Source of the DNA: Membranipora membranacea
Taxonomy: Eukaryota; Bryozoa; Gymnolaemata; Cheilostomatida; Membraniporidae
DNA: 64,000 nt
Direction: 5' to 3'
NCBI GenBank assembly: GCA_914767715.1
Contig: OU612073.1
Location: 6,448,001-6,512,000 of the forward strand
Part shown: in pieces, positions 36,746-47,600 of the stretch
Numbering within the stretch: position 1 is the first letter of the stretch
Layout: the number at the start of each line of letters is the position of its first letter
Program-made: the position numbers and the translations under genes
Notes under the pieces: generated by a model
Told to the model about the DNA's origin: nothing
Seen by the model: the letters and a program-made list of their open reading frames with translations, nothing else
Database searches by the model: none

Positions 36746-39700
36746 ATGGACGATGCCAAGGACAGCCTTTCATCTAAAAACTTTGCACCTTCATCTGTGA
36801 GTATGGCAGATTACAATGCAGGTGTAGATCCCAATATTCTTTGGAGCTCAGTATGTGGTGTGAATGTTTTGGACTGTGTCTCTATAAATGGAATATTGAG
36901 ATATTAATTATAAAGATTTCGGCTTGTAGTACAATTTTCATCTGAAGTTCCTGTAGTAAAACTAAGAGCAATCAATTTACTTTAGTTCGTTAGCCACATC
37001 AGGCCAGCTTTTATACAAACCTTGCGCTGACTGACATTGTTATCTGCATCTCTCAGAATGGCACTGTACAGTGCAGTGCAGCTAAAAATTGTTTAAATCA
37101 CTGAATTAGTTGCAAGTTTATATTCGGAAGAATAATACATCTACTCTATACGGATTTTTAGTAATAAAATAGATTGGTTTATTGGCTAATTTTTGATTGT
37201 CTCTTACAGCTAGTTGATTTGAAAGCAGAGCTATTTCGAAAACAGAAAGAGTATAAGCAGCAGAAAGCAGTATCTAGCCAAGACGGTAACTATGTGGTGG
37301 GGAAGAAAATCTCCAAGGTATGTACAACTGGCTCTGAGGACAGTCACAAGGCTGCATGCATTATATATAGATAGTGATAATCATAATATTGATAATGATA
37401 AATTGGGATCATCAAGAACACGCTATGTTACCTTTAAAAAGCCTAACATTCAATTTTTCAAACCTAACTCTAAAGAAAATTTCACCCTTGGCATCCTTCC
37501 CTGTCCTTTGCCTTCAGCAATGGACTGAATAAGGCTGATTGTGTGTAGCTTGCAGGAGGCAGCCAGAATAGGCTGTCAGGGCAGGCTGACAAGAAAGGCT
37601 GTCAGAGAAGGCTGTCAGTCTGTTGCCAGGTCAAACTGATAGGGAGGCTGTCAGACCTGTCAGCTTAGACAGACTTTCAGAGTAGGCTGTCATGGTAGAC
37701 AAATCAGATTGGCTTTTTTATTTCCATTTTATTAATCAATGGTATCACTGTTTTCTATGAAAAAATGGTGCTGTTCGTAGTAACGTCAAAACCTCCACAT
37801 GATTTAATCAAGTCTGTTTTTAGCCTACAAAGAAGAAGACAGCATGGGGGGATAAGAACAGTGGTGTAGAAAAGAGGATTGAGGGGGATGGAAAAAATAA
37901 AACTGTGACTGATGAGGATGAGGATAATCGTAGACTTGAGGCCTCCAGGTATGAAACCAATATTAGCTGAACCCAATCGTGAAGAGATGAAACCAGCTTA
38001 GACATACCCTGTAGGAATAAAGTATTTGCATTTTGGAGGCTTAAAGTGGCTCAATTTGAGGCTGTCCAATGTTTACTCCTCTCTTTACAATACATAGACT
38101 CCCACTTCAGCTAGCCAAAATTTAATGCTAGCTTACATTAGTTTGGCCTCAAACTTACTAACCTAAACTCTCAGCTAGCTAATATTTACTCCTCTATGGT
38201 AGTCACCTTTTCCAAAGAAGGGACAGTCTTTTTATTCTATTTTGACTGAACCAGTTATGATAGTGATAGTGACCTTTCCAACAATCTTATTATAAAGGCC
38301 CTCGCCAGGCCAATATTTTACTTATTGGCCTCTATGTGCCATTAAATGACTAATATGTATCTGTCTGTAGAGCGATGTTGGAAGCTAAGACTAAGCTGTA
38401 TGAGAGAATGTCTAAAGATGGAGATAACGCTGAGGATGAGGATGGTCAGTAGATATCACACAAATATTTATATATGTTATAGTATAACTTAAAGATAATT
38501 ATATATGTGTATAATATAAATAATATAGATTATATAAGTTTATAGATAAGAAAATATATATCACAATGATGAAATATTGTATAATACATGTAGGGCCTAT
38601 GTATTGTACATATTTTATTTTTCATATTATTATTATTATTATGTAATCTTTTTTTTTCTATTTTATACATATTATATTGTTTATATATTATTTGGTATGT
38701 AGTAAAATTTCAGGACAATGGCTTAGGCTTCACAGAATTTGCGTTTGAATTGTTGTTAATATCCAGATATTGTATTCACGTTTCTGATCGCTGAGTTTGC
38801 CTGTTCCCCTTTTTTCAGGACAGTCACTGTATCTAGTTGATTTTGAGAGGAAGTATATAGATAAGGCTATGGAGAGTAGAGAGCGTCGTTTAGCAGCAGA
38901 GCACAGAGCAGATAGAGACAACACAGAACCTTATGTGGAGAACGAGGCAGATATTCCTGATGATGAGAAATGGTAAAACTACAGTTGGTTATGAACGTTC
39001 ATTAGTCTAATTTTTTATCGCTCAACTTATCATTCAAAATGGGTCGGTCGGTACTATGTGATGTGGACCGACAGGGTGTATGATGCAGCTGTAGAGTAGT
39101 GCGATAAGGATTAATATACCTAATAATTCACCAATTTACCAAGTCAATTGTTTAGGTTGATTAAAAATTAAAGGTTGATTAAACACATTTAACACATTTG
39201 ACACTTTGGTGACCATCATTTCTATGTAGCGTTGTAAGAAGTTGATGAATCTAGAGTGAGTGATGCTATCTGCCCTCACATTCGCCATAGAGACAATTCA
39301 ATAAACATATAAATAATATTTCTAATATGTTTATGCGACAATTCAAATTGACACATTATTTTGCTTTGCAGGGTTGACTACACCGATGCTCTGGGTAGGA
39401 CTAGAAGATGTATGAAGAAAGATCTGTCCAAAATACAATCCATGGATTCAGGCATGAAGAATGCTAGGCAACCTGAATCTTCAACCTACAACACCGCAAC
39501 TGGGCATAAAGAAGAATCCCAAGCATCTAACTCATCAAATGCAGGTAGATCTATAAATTATACCAAGTTATAGTCGATTGCTGGTAGTGGAATTCCATTA
39601 TCAACCACATCCTTACCATTGATTGGGATGTGGTTGATAATAGGTGGGAGTATGAAGCCCTTAATGTTAAAACATAAATGCTGGACTCCCAATAACACGT

Positions 39701-42700
39701 CAGTGTTTTGCTACCTCCCACATACAGCATGGTCTCTATTTACTAGCCCTCCTCTCTCCTCGATTAAAAGGGGTGTCAAGAACATGGCCAAAGGTTGTAC
39801 TCAGTACAGTCCAAGTTCTAATTTGACACAGTACAGTACTGTGCCAAATTAGAGCTTGATTGTCTACCAGCAGACCATTACGAACAAAGACCAAAAACAT
39901 GAATTTTCACATCCTCGCAGAGCATGTCAGTGGCGTCACTTAGACCCCTTTTATAGCAACCATCATAATTTCTTCTCACTGGAAGTGGATTATCTACCAG
40001 CAGGCCATGGCAAAGAAATAACAAAACCATGAGTTTTGACACGCTTGAAAACCATGTCACTTATGTGACTTATAACCACTGAATTAAATTCTTCTCATAG
40101 AATGGAAATAGTATCATAGCGTATACAGTTAGGACACTAAACACAGAGACCCATCTGACTGTTATCTGATTGGCTGTCCCTAGTAGCATGAATAATTAGT
40201 CTGAGAAATTGTCTTGTATATAAAATTGCAAACAGTAATTATACCCCTACAGTGTCGATGAGTTTGGGCATTTCTAGATCGCTACTAGGGACTGGCTATT
40301 TTTGCAAACCCTTTGTTTTGCAAAAGAAAGCTAATGATGCTATTCCAGATATGGAATTCAATGCTTATAACCCTTCATCATTAACCAACTATCACAGTTT
40401 CTTCTAGCTCGATCATCTCTATGATTTTTCTATTATTATTATTATTATTACTATTACTTTTATTACCATTATTATTATTTATTACTATTTTGTTATTAAA
40501 TTGATGTTCAATTGTTCTTCTGAATATTTACTGATTTTAGCGTCGAGTAGTGGGTTATTCTCGGAGGCAGCTCGCGATCTGATGTCAGCTGATATGCACA
40601 GAGAGATGCTGAGAGAGAAATGGGAGAAGGAGCAGCAGGAGCTGCTGGATACTCAGGATACAGTACATTACTCTAATGTGCAGTTTGATGGTAATGTTCT
40701 GTCAGGGTCAGAGTCTCTGGCCAAAGTTCTCCGACTCGAAGAACTCAAACTTTGGCCTTTATTAAAGTGCTGGTAGTTTTAACATGGCGTAATGACCGGA
40801 CATACTTCTTTGTTCTATTTTGCAACACTTCTTAGTTGTGTCATACTAAGAGTTCAAAGTACAAACAGTGAAAGAGTTTATCTATAATTTGAGAAGGTCA
40901 TGATAATATTATTAGCCGCGATGGTAATAGTTCAATATTTCATCAGTCACCGATAGGTAACTCACTGAGCCCTAAATAACAGTTTAATGATCTGGAGTTG
41001 TCTTTTCTATACCCATGAAAAAAGACACTGTTGGTGGCATGTTGAAATAGTCCTATTTTTTTCTGATAAATGGTAGCAGTACAATTTCTTTATGTAGAGT
41101 TCACTGTAAACTAAGCAGATCAACATTATGTGAGGAGATGACTCCCCTTGATAATCAATGAACATTTTTTTGATGCATACTTTATTTGTTGTAGAGAAAA
41201 GAACACATGGTGTAGCGTACTATCAGTTTTCTAAGCAGGAAGAGGAAAGACAGAAGCAGATGGATAAGTTGAAGCAGATGAGAGAAGAGACCAAAGTAAA
41301 GAGAGAAGCGAAGGAGAATCTGAGGTCTAAGAGGAAGGCACTGCTAACAGCGAGACTGGAGAAAGTCAGACAGAGGAGGATAGCTCAGGGTCTTCCTGTC
41401 CCCGAAGTAAAAGGTATGGTGTAAATAAAAAGTGTGTAATAATATTATATATATCTTATATATGTATATACATATCAGTTTCATTAGCTGAACAAGTCAT
41501 TTTTGACACATAAGACCATGCATAAAACAAATATCATAGTGCATCAGGTGAATTTGTTAAAAACATTGTTATCAAAGAGGGCAGTTCTGAAAAAGGATTG
41601 ATGAAGGAAAGGAAGGGATAATAATAACAATAATTGTTTTTTTATTGAGCGACTCAGCCTTGCCTTTCAGGTTATTGTGGTTATATCTCCGGTCCAGTAT
41701 ATAGGGGGTTTTCAGACTTTGACTGCCCAGCACATAAAAGCTACAAAGTGCATTCCTACGTTTTGAATTATTCCTCCCTATCTGGTCCTGACATCTAGTT
41801 TGATTGAGAAAGTACCGCAATCATCTTGTAATGTTTTAATTGAATGTTCCTTTTCTGATAATTGAGTAGCTGAAATAACTGTTGGGCGACTTTGTTCTGT
41901 TGTATTAGCTTACAAGCAAGATTAATTGGCAGTATTCAAATATTGCCCAGTAGAAATCATATGACATCTTCTATCATATTTTCATCACAAACAGGATCAG
42001 CTCTTTCCCATGTCTTTCTTTTATCAAGCTTACAGTCTCCCTATACGACTTGTTGTATGGTATTGATTTGAGAATTTGTTAACTAATCCCCATCTGTTTT
42101 AGCTGAGGAGAGTGACAGCGATGATGACAAAGATCAGATCGGACCAATAGCTCCTCCTCTGGATATAGATTCAGCCAATCAGGAGATACCAGAAGATGAG
42201 CCAGTATCAAAGAAAGTAAGAGAATGGGATGTCGGCAAACCTGGTAAGTGAATAAGACTAAATATTCATAAGATATTCTGCATGTAGTCATATCTCATAT
42301 GTTTGGTAGTTTTTTTTAGACAATCCTATTCCACAACATACTTATATGTCATTGACTAATGAACTGATAAGTGACTCACTGTGTATTGATACATATCCAT
42401 ATATATTTGTTTCATATTTCCCATATTTATAGATCATTTTCACCCAATATAATACACTAATAAGACTTGGTTTTCTAAACATGAAACGTCTTGTATTTAC
42501 TCATTCTTACAGTAAGAGAGGTTTCAAAATGACTAATTTACTGTGATGAGGTTATATTTTTGGACATTTATACATTGTGATTTTCTTGCAGATGAGCTGT
42601 TGCCTCAAAGACCAGAGAAACCGAAGAGCTGGGTCAACCCTCGAAATATCAGAGATGACGACTTTGCTCCACCTAAATTTTATTATGACAGTAACACTTC

Positions 42701-43070
42701 CAACTTCAGTAAGGCGAATCAGCCGAAACAAAGACTCACAAAAGGGAAATTTGGGGAGATAATTTCTAAAAACAAATCCCAATCTGAAAGCAGCAAGTAT
42801 TCACAGGATATTCCTGTAACTAGTCAACAAGAACCTCCACCAACCAAGTTTTCATCATTTAGCATACAGAAAGGGACAGCTCCAGTCAATCAAAGCTGTG
42901 TTTTAGACAAACAACTTGTAAGCGGTTCTTCAGACTCTGAAACAGTTGCAATGCATAAGCCTCCCTTGGATGGTGACAGTAGCGATGTGGGGGACATCCC
43001 TCTGCCCGGAGAGGATAGTGCTACTAAAAGTATTGATCTCATGTTAAAATCCCTCAGAAATCAAACCTGA
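36746..43070 (+). CDS. CCDC174: CCDC174, coiled-coil nuclear protein, complete
   Basis: Nuclear protein linked to the exon junction complex in vertebrates. Ten exons: 36746-36796, 37210-37317, 37824-37948, 38371-38444, 38819-38972, 39372-39544, 40541-40690, 41195-41413, 42103-42243, 42592-43070. They give 557 residues and join without a frame break. Human is 467. Family blocks: LVDLKAELFRKQKEYKQQK opening exon 2, LYLVDFERKYIDKA, EKWVDYTDALGRTRRCMKKD, SEAARDLMSADMHREMLREK, and a charged coiled coil (EEERQKQMDKLKQMREETK) in exon 8. The short first exon (MDDAKDSLSSKNFAPSS) was found by matching the TASSLVDLK start of the human protein. An in-frame ATG at 36731 would add five residues. The Ser-rich last exon is longer and more divergent than in vertebrates. 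Confidence 0.93.
37548..37700 (+). repeat. GGCTGTCAG-rich minisatellite-like tract
   Basis: At least five imperfect copies of AGGCTGTCAG, spaced irregularly 15-45 bases apart with related CAGGCTGAC and CTGTCAG words, lie in CCDC174 intron 2. Non-coding. Confidence 0.6.
38456..38705. repeat. AT-rich tract with ATT microsatellite
   Basis: CCDC174 intron 4 is dominated by TATATA words and an (ATT)n run near 38628-38642. Low complexity. Confidence 0.7.
39598..39640. repeat. Perfect 15-base inverted repeat
   Basis: TTATCAACCACATCC (39598-39612) pairs exactly with GGATGTGGTTGATAA (39626-39640). It lies in CCDC174 intron 6. The preceding GCTGGTAGTGGAATTCCA resembles a stretch at about 30014-30048, so this is probably the tip of a dispersed foldback element. 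Confidence 0.7.
39818..40110. repeat. Hairpin followed by a diverged tandem duplication
   Basis: CTAATTTGACACAGTA (39818-39833) faces TACTGTGCCAAATTAG (39836-39851), with one mismatch. After it, a block of about 130 bases starting GATTGTCTACCAGCAGACCA recurs as GATTATCTACCAGCAGGCCA. Each copy contains CATGA(A/G)TTTTSACA and ends near AATTCTTCTCA. Intron 6 of CCDC174. Confidence 0.65.
40428..40496. repeat. (ATT)n microsatellite, imperfect
   Basis: A run of ATT with TAC and TTT interruptions lies 40 bases before CCDC174 exon 40541-40690. Confidence 0.8.
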
Positions 43071-44611
43071 TAGAGAATTGAATAATTTTTGATCATTCGG
43101 TTCAGAAATTGATTGCTAAACAGGAGTTGTGCACACTATCACAGTGTATGAAGCAAAAAACCCTCACAATTATCAGAAACACCTTGGTGTATATTTGAGT
43201 GTTTTTGCTGTCAAATAAACTAGCCTCAATGGTACCTGGATATGGTTTCAAATGGTTTATAGGTAACTAGGTTCTAACTGTTACGGACATCACTCTTAAC
43301 AGTATAAGACAACTCCATAGACTTCATAATAAGTAAACTTTATGGACAGCACTCATTATTACAGCTCGCATGTCTATGGACATTTGATAATCTTGACACC
43401 AAACAATTCTTACCAACACTAGCTTTGAAAGTGCAAAGACTGAGATTGATGCAGAACACTAATCGGCCCATCGCCCTGTGGGTTTTCCAATTTCAATCTC
43501 AAATACGAGAAAACAACAAGGCAGAGGTTAAAGTTATCTTGGTATATTATATTTTTACTCGGTTTTCATTTGATGAGATTTTTAACAGATGAACATAGAC
43601 CAGGAAAAAGAACTGACTTGTGAAGCTTTTGAGAGGCAGAATGGACAGAAACAAAAAATAATTGTATAGACACAATAATACTTCATTCATACTCAGAGTT
43701 AGCCATGTTTTCATCAATTTAGAACAAAAGATCTCCCATAGAATTATTATGTGCACGTACAGTGATTATCACAGTTAGAATGGTTTACAGAAATAGGATT
43801 TGTGCGTGTTTCTGCATTTTGAGTTTAATCGTGCATTGTGGGTTATAACTCGGAAACTGACAGAAGCATGGCTACATTTCGATGGTAAATTTGGCAATAA
43901 AACACTAGAATCAGTCGACATTCGCTTCACAAATTAAAATCAAAGACATGGATTTGATCCTAATAGACAATTTGACATCACAAGAATGGCTTGTTGTGGA
44001 TGGACACTGTTTTGGGTTAAATACTAGTTTTTTGTCTGTTGAGATTTCTTGGGAATTATTCAGCTTGGTAAAAGGGTTTCTTTCTTGAGAGGTTTTCAGA
44101 TTTTTTTGGTTGGGTTTTTCACTTTAAAAAGATTATAACAGATGAGTTGTTTTTGGGTTTTTTTGCACAGTTTTGAACACAACGTTAAGATGAGAGACAA
44201 TGATAAAATTTAGGGTAAATATTCGCGACTATTTTGGCAGTCGTAGCCTCTAATTCTCGATTTGCTGATGGAACTGCAAAGTTTCTGTTTTTTTTTCTCC
44301 TTTCTTGGTTTGCTTAGCTTAGGATAAGTAGCCTTAGATTATCATGTGAGGTTGTTTTTTTTTGGACAGCACCATTTTACCAAGCTTTCAGCTTAGGGAA
44401 GGTTGTTTCGTTTTTAAAATGTCTTTTGTGAGGTTATGAATAATACTTTGCTTGCTTTCTTTTACACAGAGCACTGTTTTTTTACTGGCCACGCCATGGT
44501 CTCCGGAGTCATGAAAATAAAATAATCAATTCTTCACAACAATGTGTAAACACTATTGCATGAATTGACTGAATTTATCCTGTAACTTGGAAAACCAATG
44601 AGAATACTATT
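43071..44611. other. 3' regions of convergent CCDC174 and CSDE1
   Basis: About 1.5 kb between two stop codons that face each other, expected to be mostly 3' UTR. No canonical TTTATT (minus-strand AATAAA) was seen close to the CSDE1 stop. Several T-rich stretches (44040-44370) are present. A plus-strand frame at 44598-44849 is only the reverse side of the last CSDE1 exon. Confidence 0.55.
43214..43219 (+). promoter_or_regulatory. Polyadenylation signal AATAAA for CCDC174
   Basis: First AATAAA after the CCDC174 stop, 144 bases downstream, in plausible 3' UTR. Cleavage was not located. Confidence 0.55.
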
Positions 44612-47600
44612 CTATGCTTTAGCTGCAGCAGCCTCGTGTTTAGCACTTAGGGGTGTACGGGCAGCGAATCCTTTGGATTTTCCGTCAGGTCTGCGGGGTT
44701 GTCTGATCACTACGAGTCTTGGTCCCTCGGTCATTGACATCTGGGTCTTCAGTTTGCTGATAAGTCTTTCTGGACGGGCTTGTGGTGGGGCACTTGGTGG
44801 TGATGACCTAATGAACCAAAAAGAAAAGAAAATTTTGAGCACGAAATAATAATGGAATCGCAGAGGATGAACGATTGTGGCTCAGTAGGGTACAGCATGA
44901 ATCATGACAACCACACACACATCATTTAAAGCCAGGTAAAAGACAACTATTAATTTATCCCCTCCCCTGATCAGTAGACCTAGCATCTTTGTTTACATAC
45001 TTGATCTTCCTTAGGCACAAAGCAGAAGTTCTGTTTGAGCCTAGTTGTGGTACTACAACGCACTGAACGGTGTCTCCTACTGCCAGAACAGAGCCATCCT
45101 GAATGTCTGTCATACTACAATAAATATATATATATATAACAATCAATGGGTTAATAACTTATTGGGTGTGATTGGTTTTGCTTGCTACTAACATAAAGCT
45201 AGAAAACTTTTTCCCAATGGCAAGAAGTTCTTTTGAAAACCAATCTTCTCACTAGCGTGGTTCAATATCAACAATTGTTGACTCTAATCAGGAGTTGTCT
45301 TCTCAAACTATCAAATTCTCCGTGAATAGACTACTCCTACTACAAAAAAAGACCGTTTTGGCCTGAATACACAACTTCATTGGAGTGAATGAACTGAGGG
45401 CAGTGCCAGCGCACAATTTATCGACTATTTATATATATGGAGATATAAACAATACTTTTTTTAGATAAACATAAAAGAAAGCTAAAGTTTAAAACTCAAG
45501 CACTTAGCTATCCAAACCCTAAAACTAGAAGCAGGCTGAAGTTGTATGCTTACTTGAAGTAGACCTTCTTATCTCTCTCCTCCACATCGAGGAAGCCGAA
45601 TGCACCTTTGATGGAGTCGACTCGAGCTTGTACCAGATCTTTGACACACAGAACATTCACAGCTCTCTCCGAGGAGTTAGTTACTTTAGCGACCTGCAAC
45701 AGAAAACTAATAAATTGACATACAACACACCTACCTTGTTCAATACTATTTGATTTTATGTTATGGTTTTACCAGGTTTCACTACTAGTGAGTGCAGCTA
45801 GATCAAACATAGTCTGTCTTGACAAGCTTTGATGTGGAGGAGAGACCATCCCCGATGACAAAGCTTGTCAAGACAGGCCAGATCAAACAGCACATAACTT
45901 AATTAAATGGCCAATGTAGGACCTACAAAGCAGCGAATAGCATGTCATGTCATAGCAACCAATACTAAAAACTGCCTTAGGCTTTATTGTTATTGAACGG
46001 AGATTCATATAAACAGATCAACCAATATTTACCTGGAATTCTACGACAGTGCCGACAGGAGGGCATGAACGTTTGTTGCACAGGGAAATGATTCCGAATG
46101 GATATGTAATAGCAGGAGCACCTGAAATAAAGAGATCAATGGCGGGATTAAAATCATTACACAAATAGGTGATGTAAACTATGTAAGTAAGGGTGTTGCT
46201 CCATTTAATCTCACTACCCTTACCAACCTATGACACGCAGAGCCCGAGTAGCTTGATGCCATATCATTGCCTATGGTCAACTTTAAATAGTGCTCTTAAC
46301 CTAAGACATAAGAAGTAAGTAGATCAAGTTTCATCCAATTTGCCCCAATTTGAAGCTGTCCCCCCCCCCCCCTTGGAGCTGCCAGCGCATCTGTAGACCC
46401 AAAATAGAGGCGAATCGGATCAAAATTGAAACACAAACTAGAAAAAAATGAGAATAATAGGATCATAAGGCGAGCGTTAAGTTGATACTCGTGGTACACA
46501 TACCAGGTTTAGTTGGATCAGCAGTTATAGTTCCACAGTATAAATCTTTGTCAGCGTTATTTGGGTCTCGTATGACACGTGTAACCTGTCCAGCCAATAC
46601 TTTACTTTCTACATCCTACAACATTTACAAGATAATGTGATGGCTTGATCCTCCACTGACCCAAATGTATGTGTGTCAAAATTAAATGGCATTCTCTGAA
46701 GGTAGGTTAGGTAGAGCTTATATTGTTGAACTGCACAAGGAAATGTATTGTAAATGCTTACTAAAAGTCTTAGATGAGCAATTAACAATACAAAAATGGT
46801 ACAGGTAAGCCCTAGAGGAGTAAGTATCAGTATGAGTTATGTTAATTTGTATGGGGATGACTAAATGTTAGCTGGCATCAATTTCCACTGGCTCACGCGG
46901 GAATCCATAACAAGTAAACAGTTTAATAAAATGTAAGCTAGCCATGAGTTACATTATTTCAAGCCTGCGCCAACTGGCAAACTTATCCTCCTGTGAATAC
47001 TTTACTCCTCTAGAGTAATGATAGTCAACGTGTTGGCTTTGATTTGATCGTCTCTCCCCAACCCAACAAATCAGAGCCAACACATTGACTAGGGTAATTT
47101 CAATGCAGTACATTCATTGTCCCTTTTAAATACTTACAACTTTGAGTTTATTATTTGCTGCCTTTTTGACGCTCTCAGCGCTGATCTTCTTGTTCCTACA
47201 GACCAGGTTATACTCGACAAGGTCACCAATATTCATATCATTGGCATCTCCTGAGTAACAGCTGGTAAAGAGAAATGATTTTCTTTGTTAAAATACAAGA
47301 AATAATCGTGCAATGGTCTATCGGAAGAAATAATCATACCATTATAACTGAAATGGCTTTAATGACTGGAAAATGCCCGAATACTAAAGAATACTGTGAA
47401 TGGGCGATAAGTATTCAAAAAATTGTTTCGATAAAACTGGCCGGCAACACAGAATGTGCCGATTAGACTGTTTCATGTAAATCTGTATTTGTATGCAAAG
47501 TATGGCCTTCCTCATGGCAAGAAGCATAATTCATCACCAGGGCAAAACAAGATATGATTGGCAGGGATGCATTTATGATTGCGAAGGCAAAGTGGGTTTT

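Noticed and set aside
44598-44849. 83-codon plus-strand open frame
   Set aside because: It is the reverse side of the last CSDE1 exon, whose minus-strand reading matches the UNR tail.
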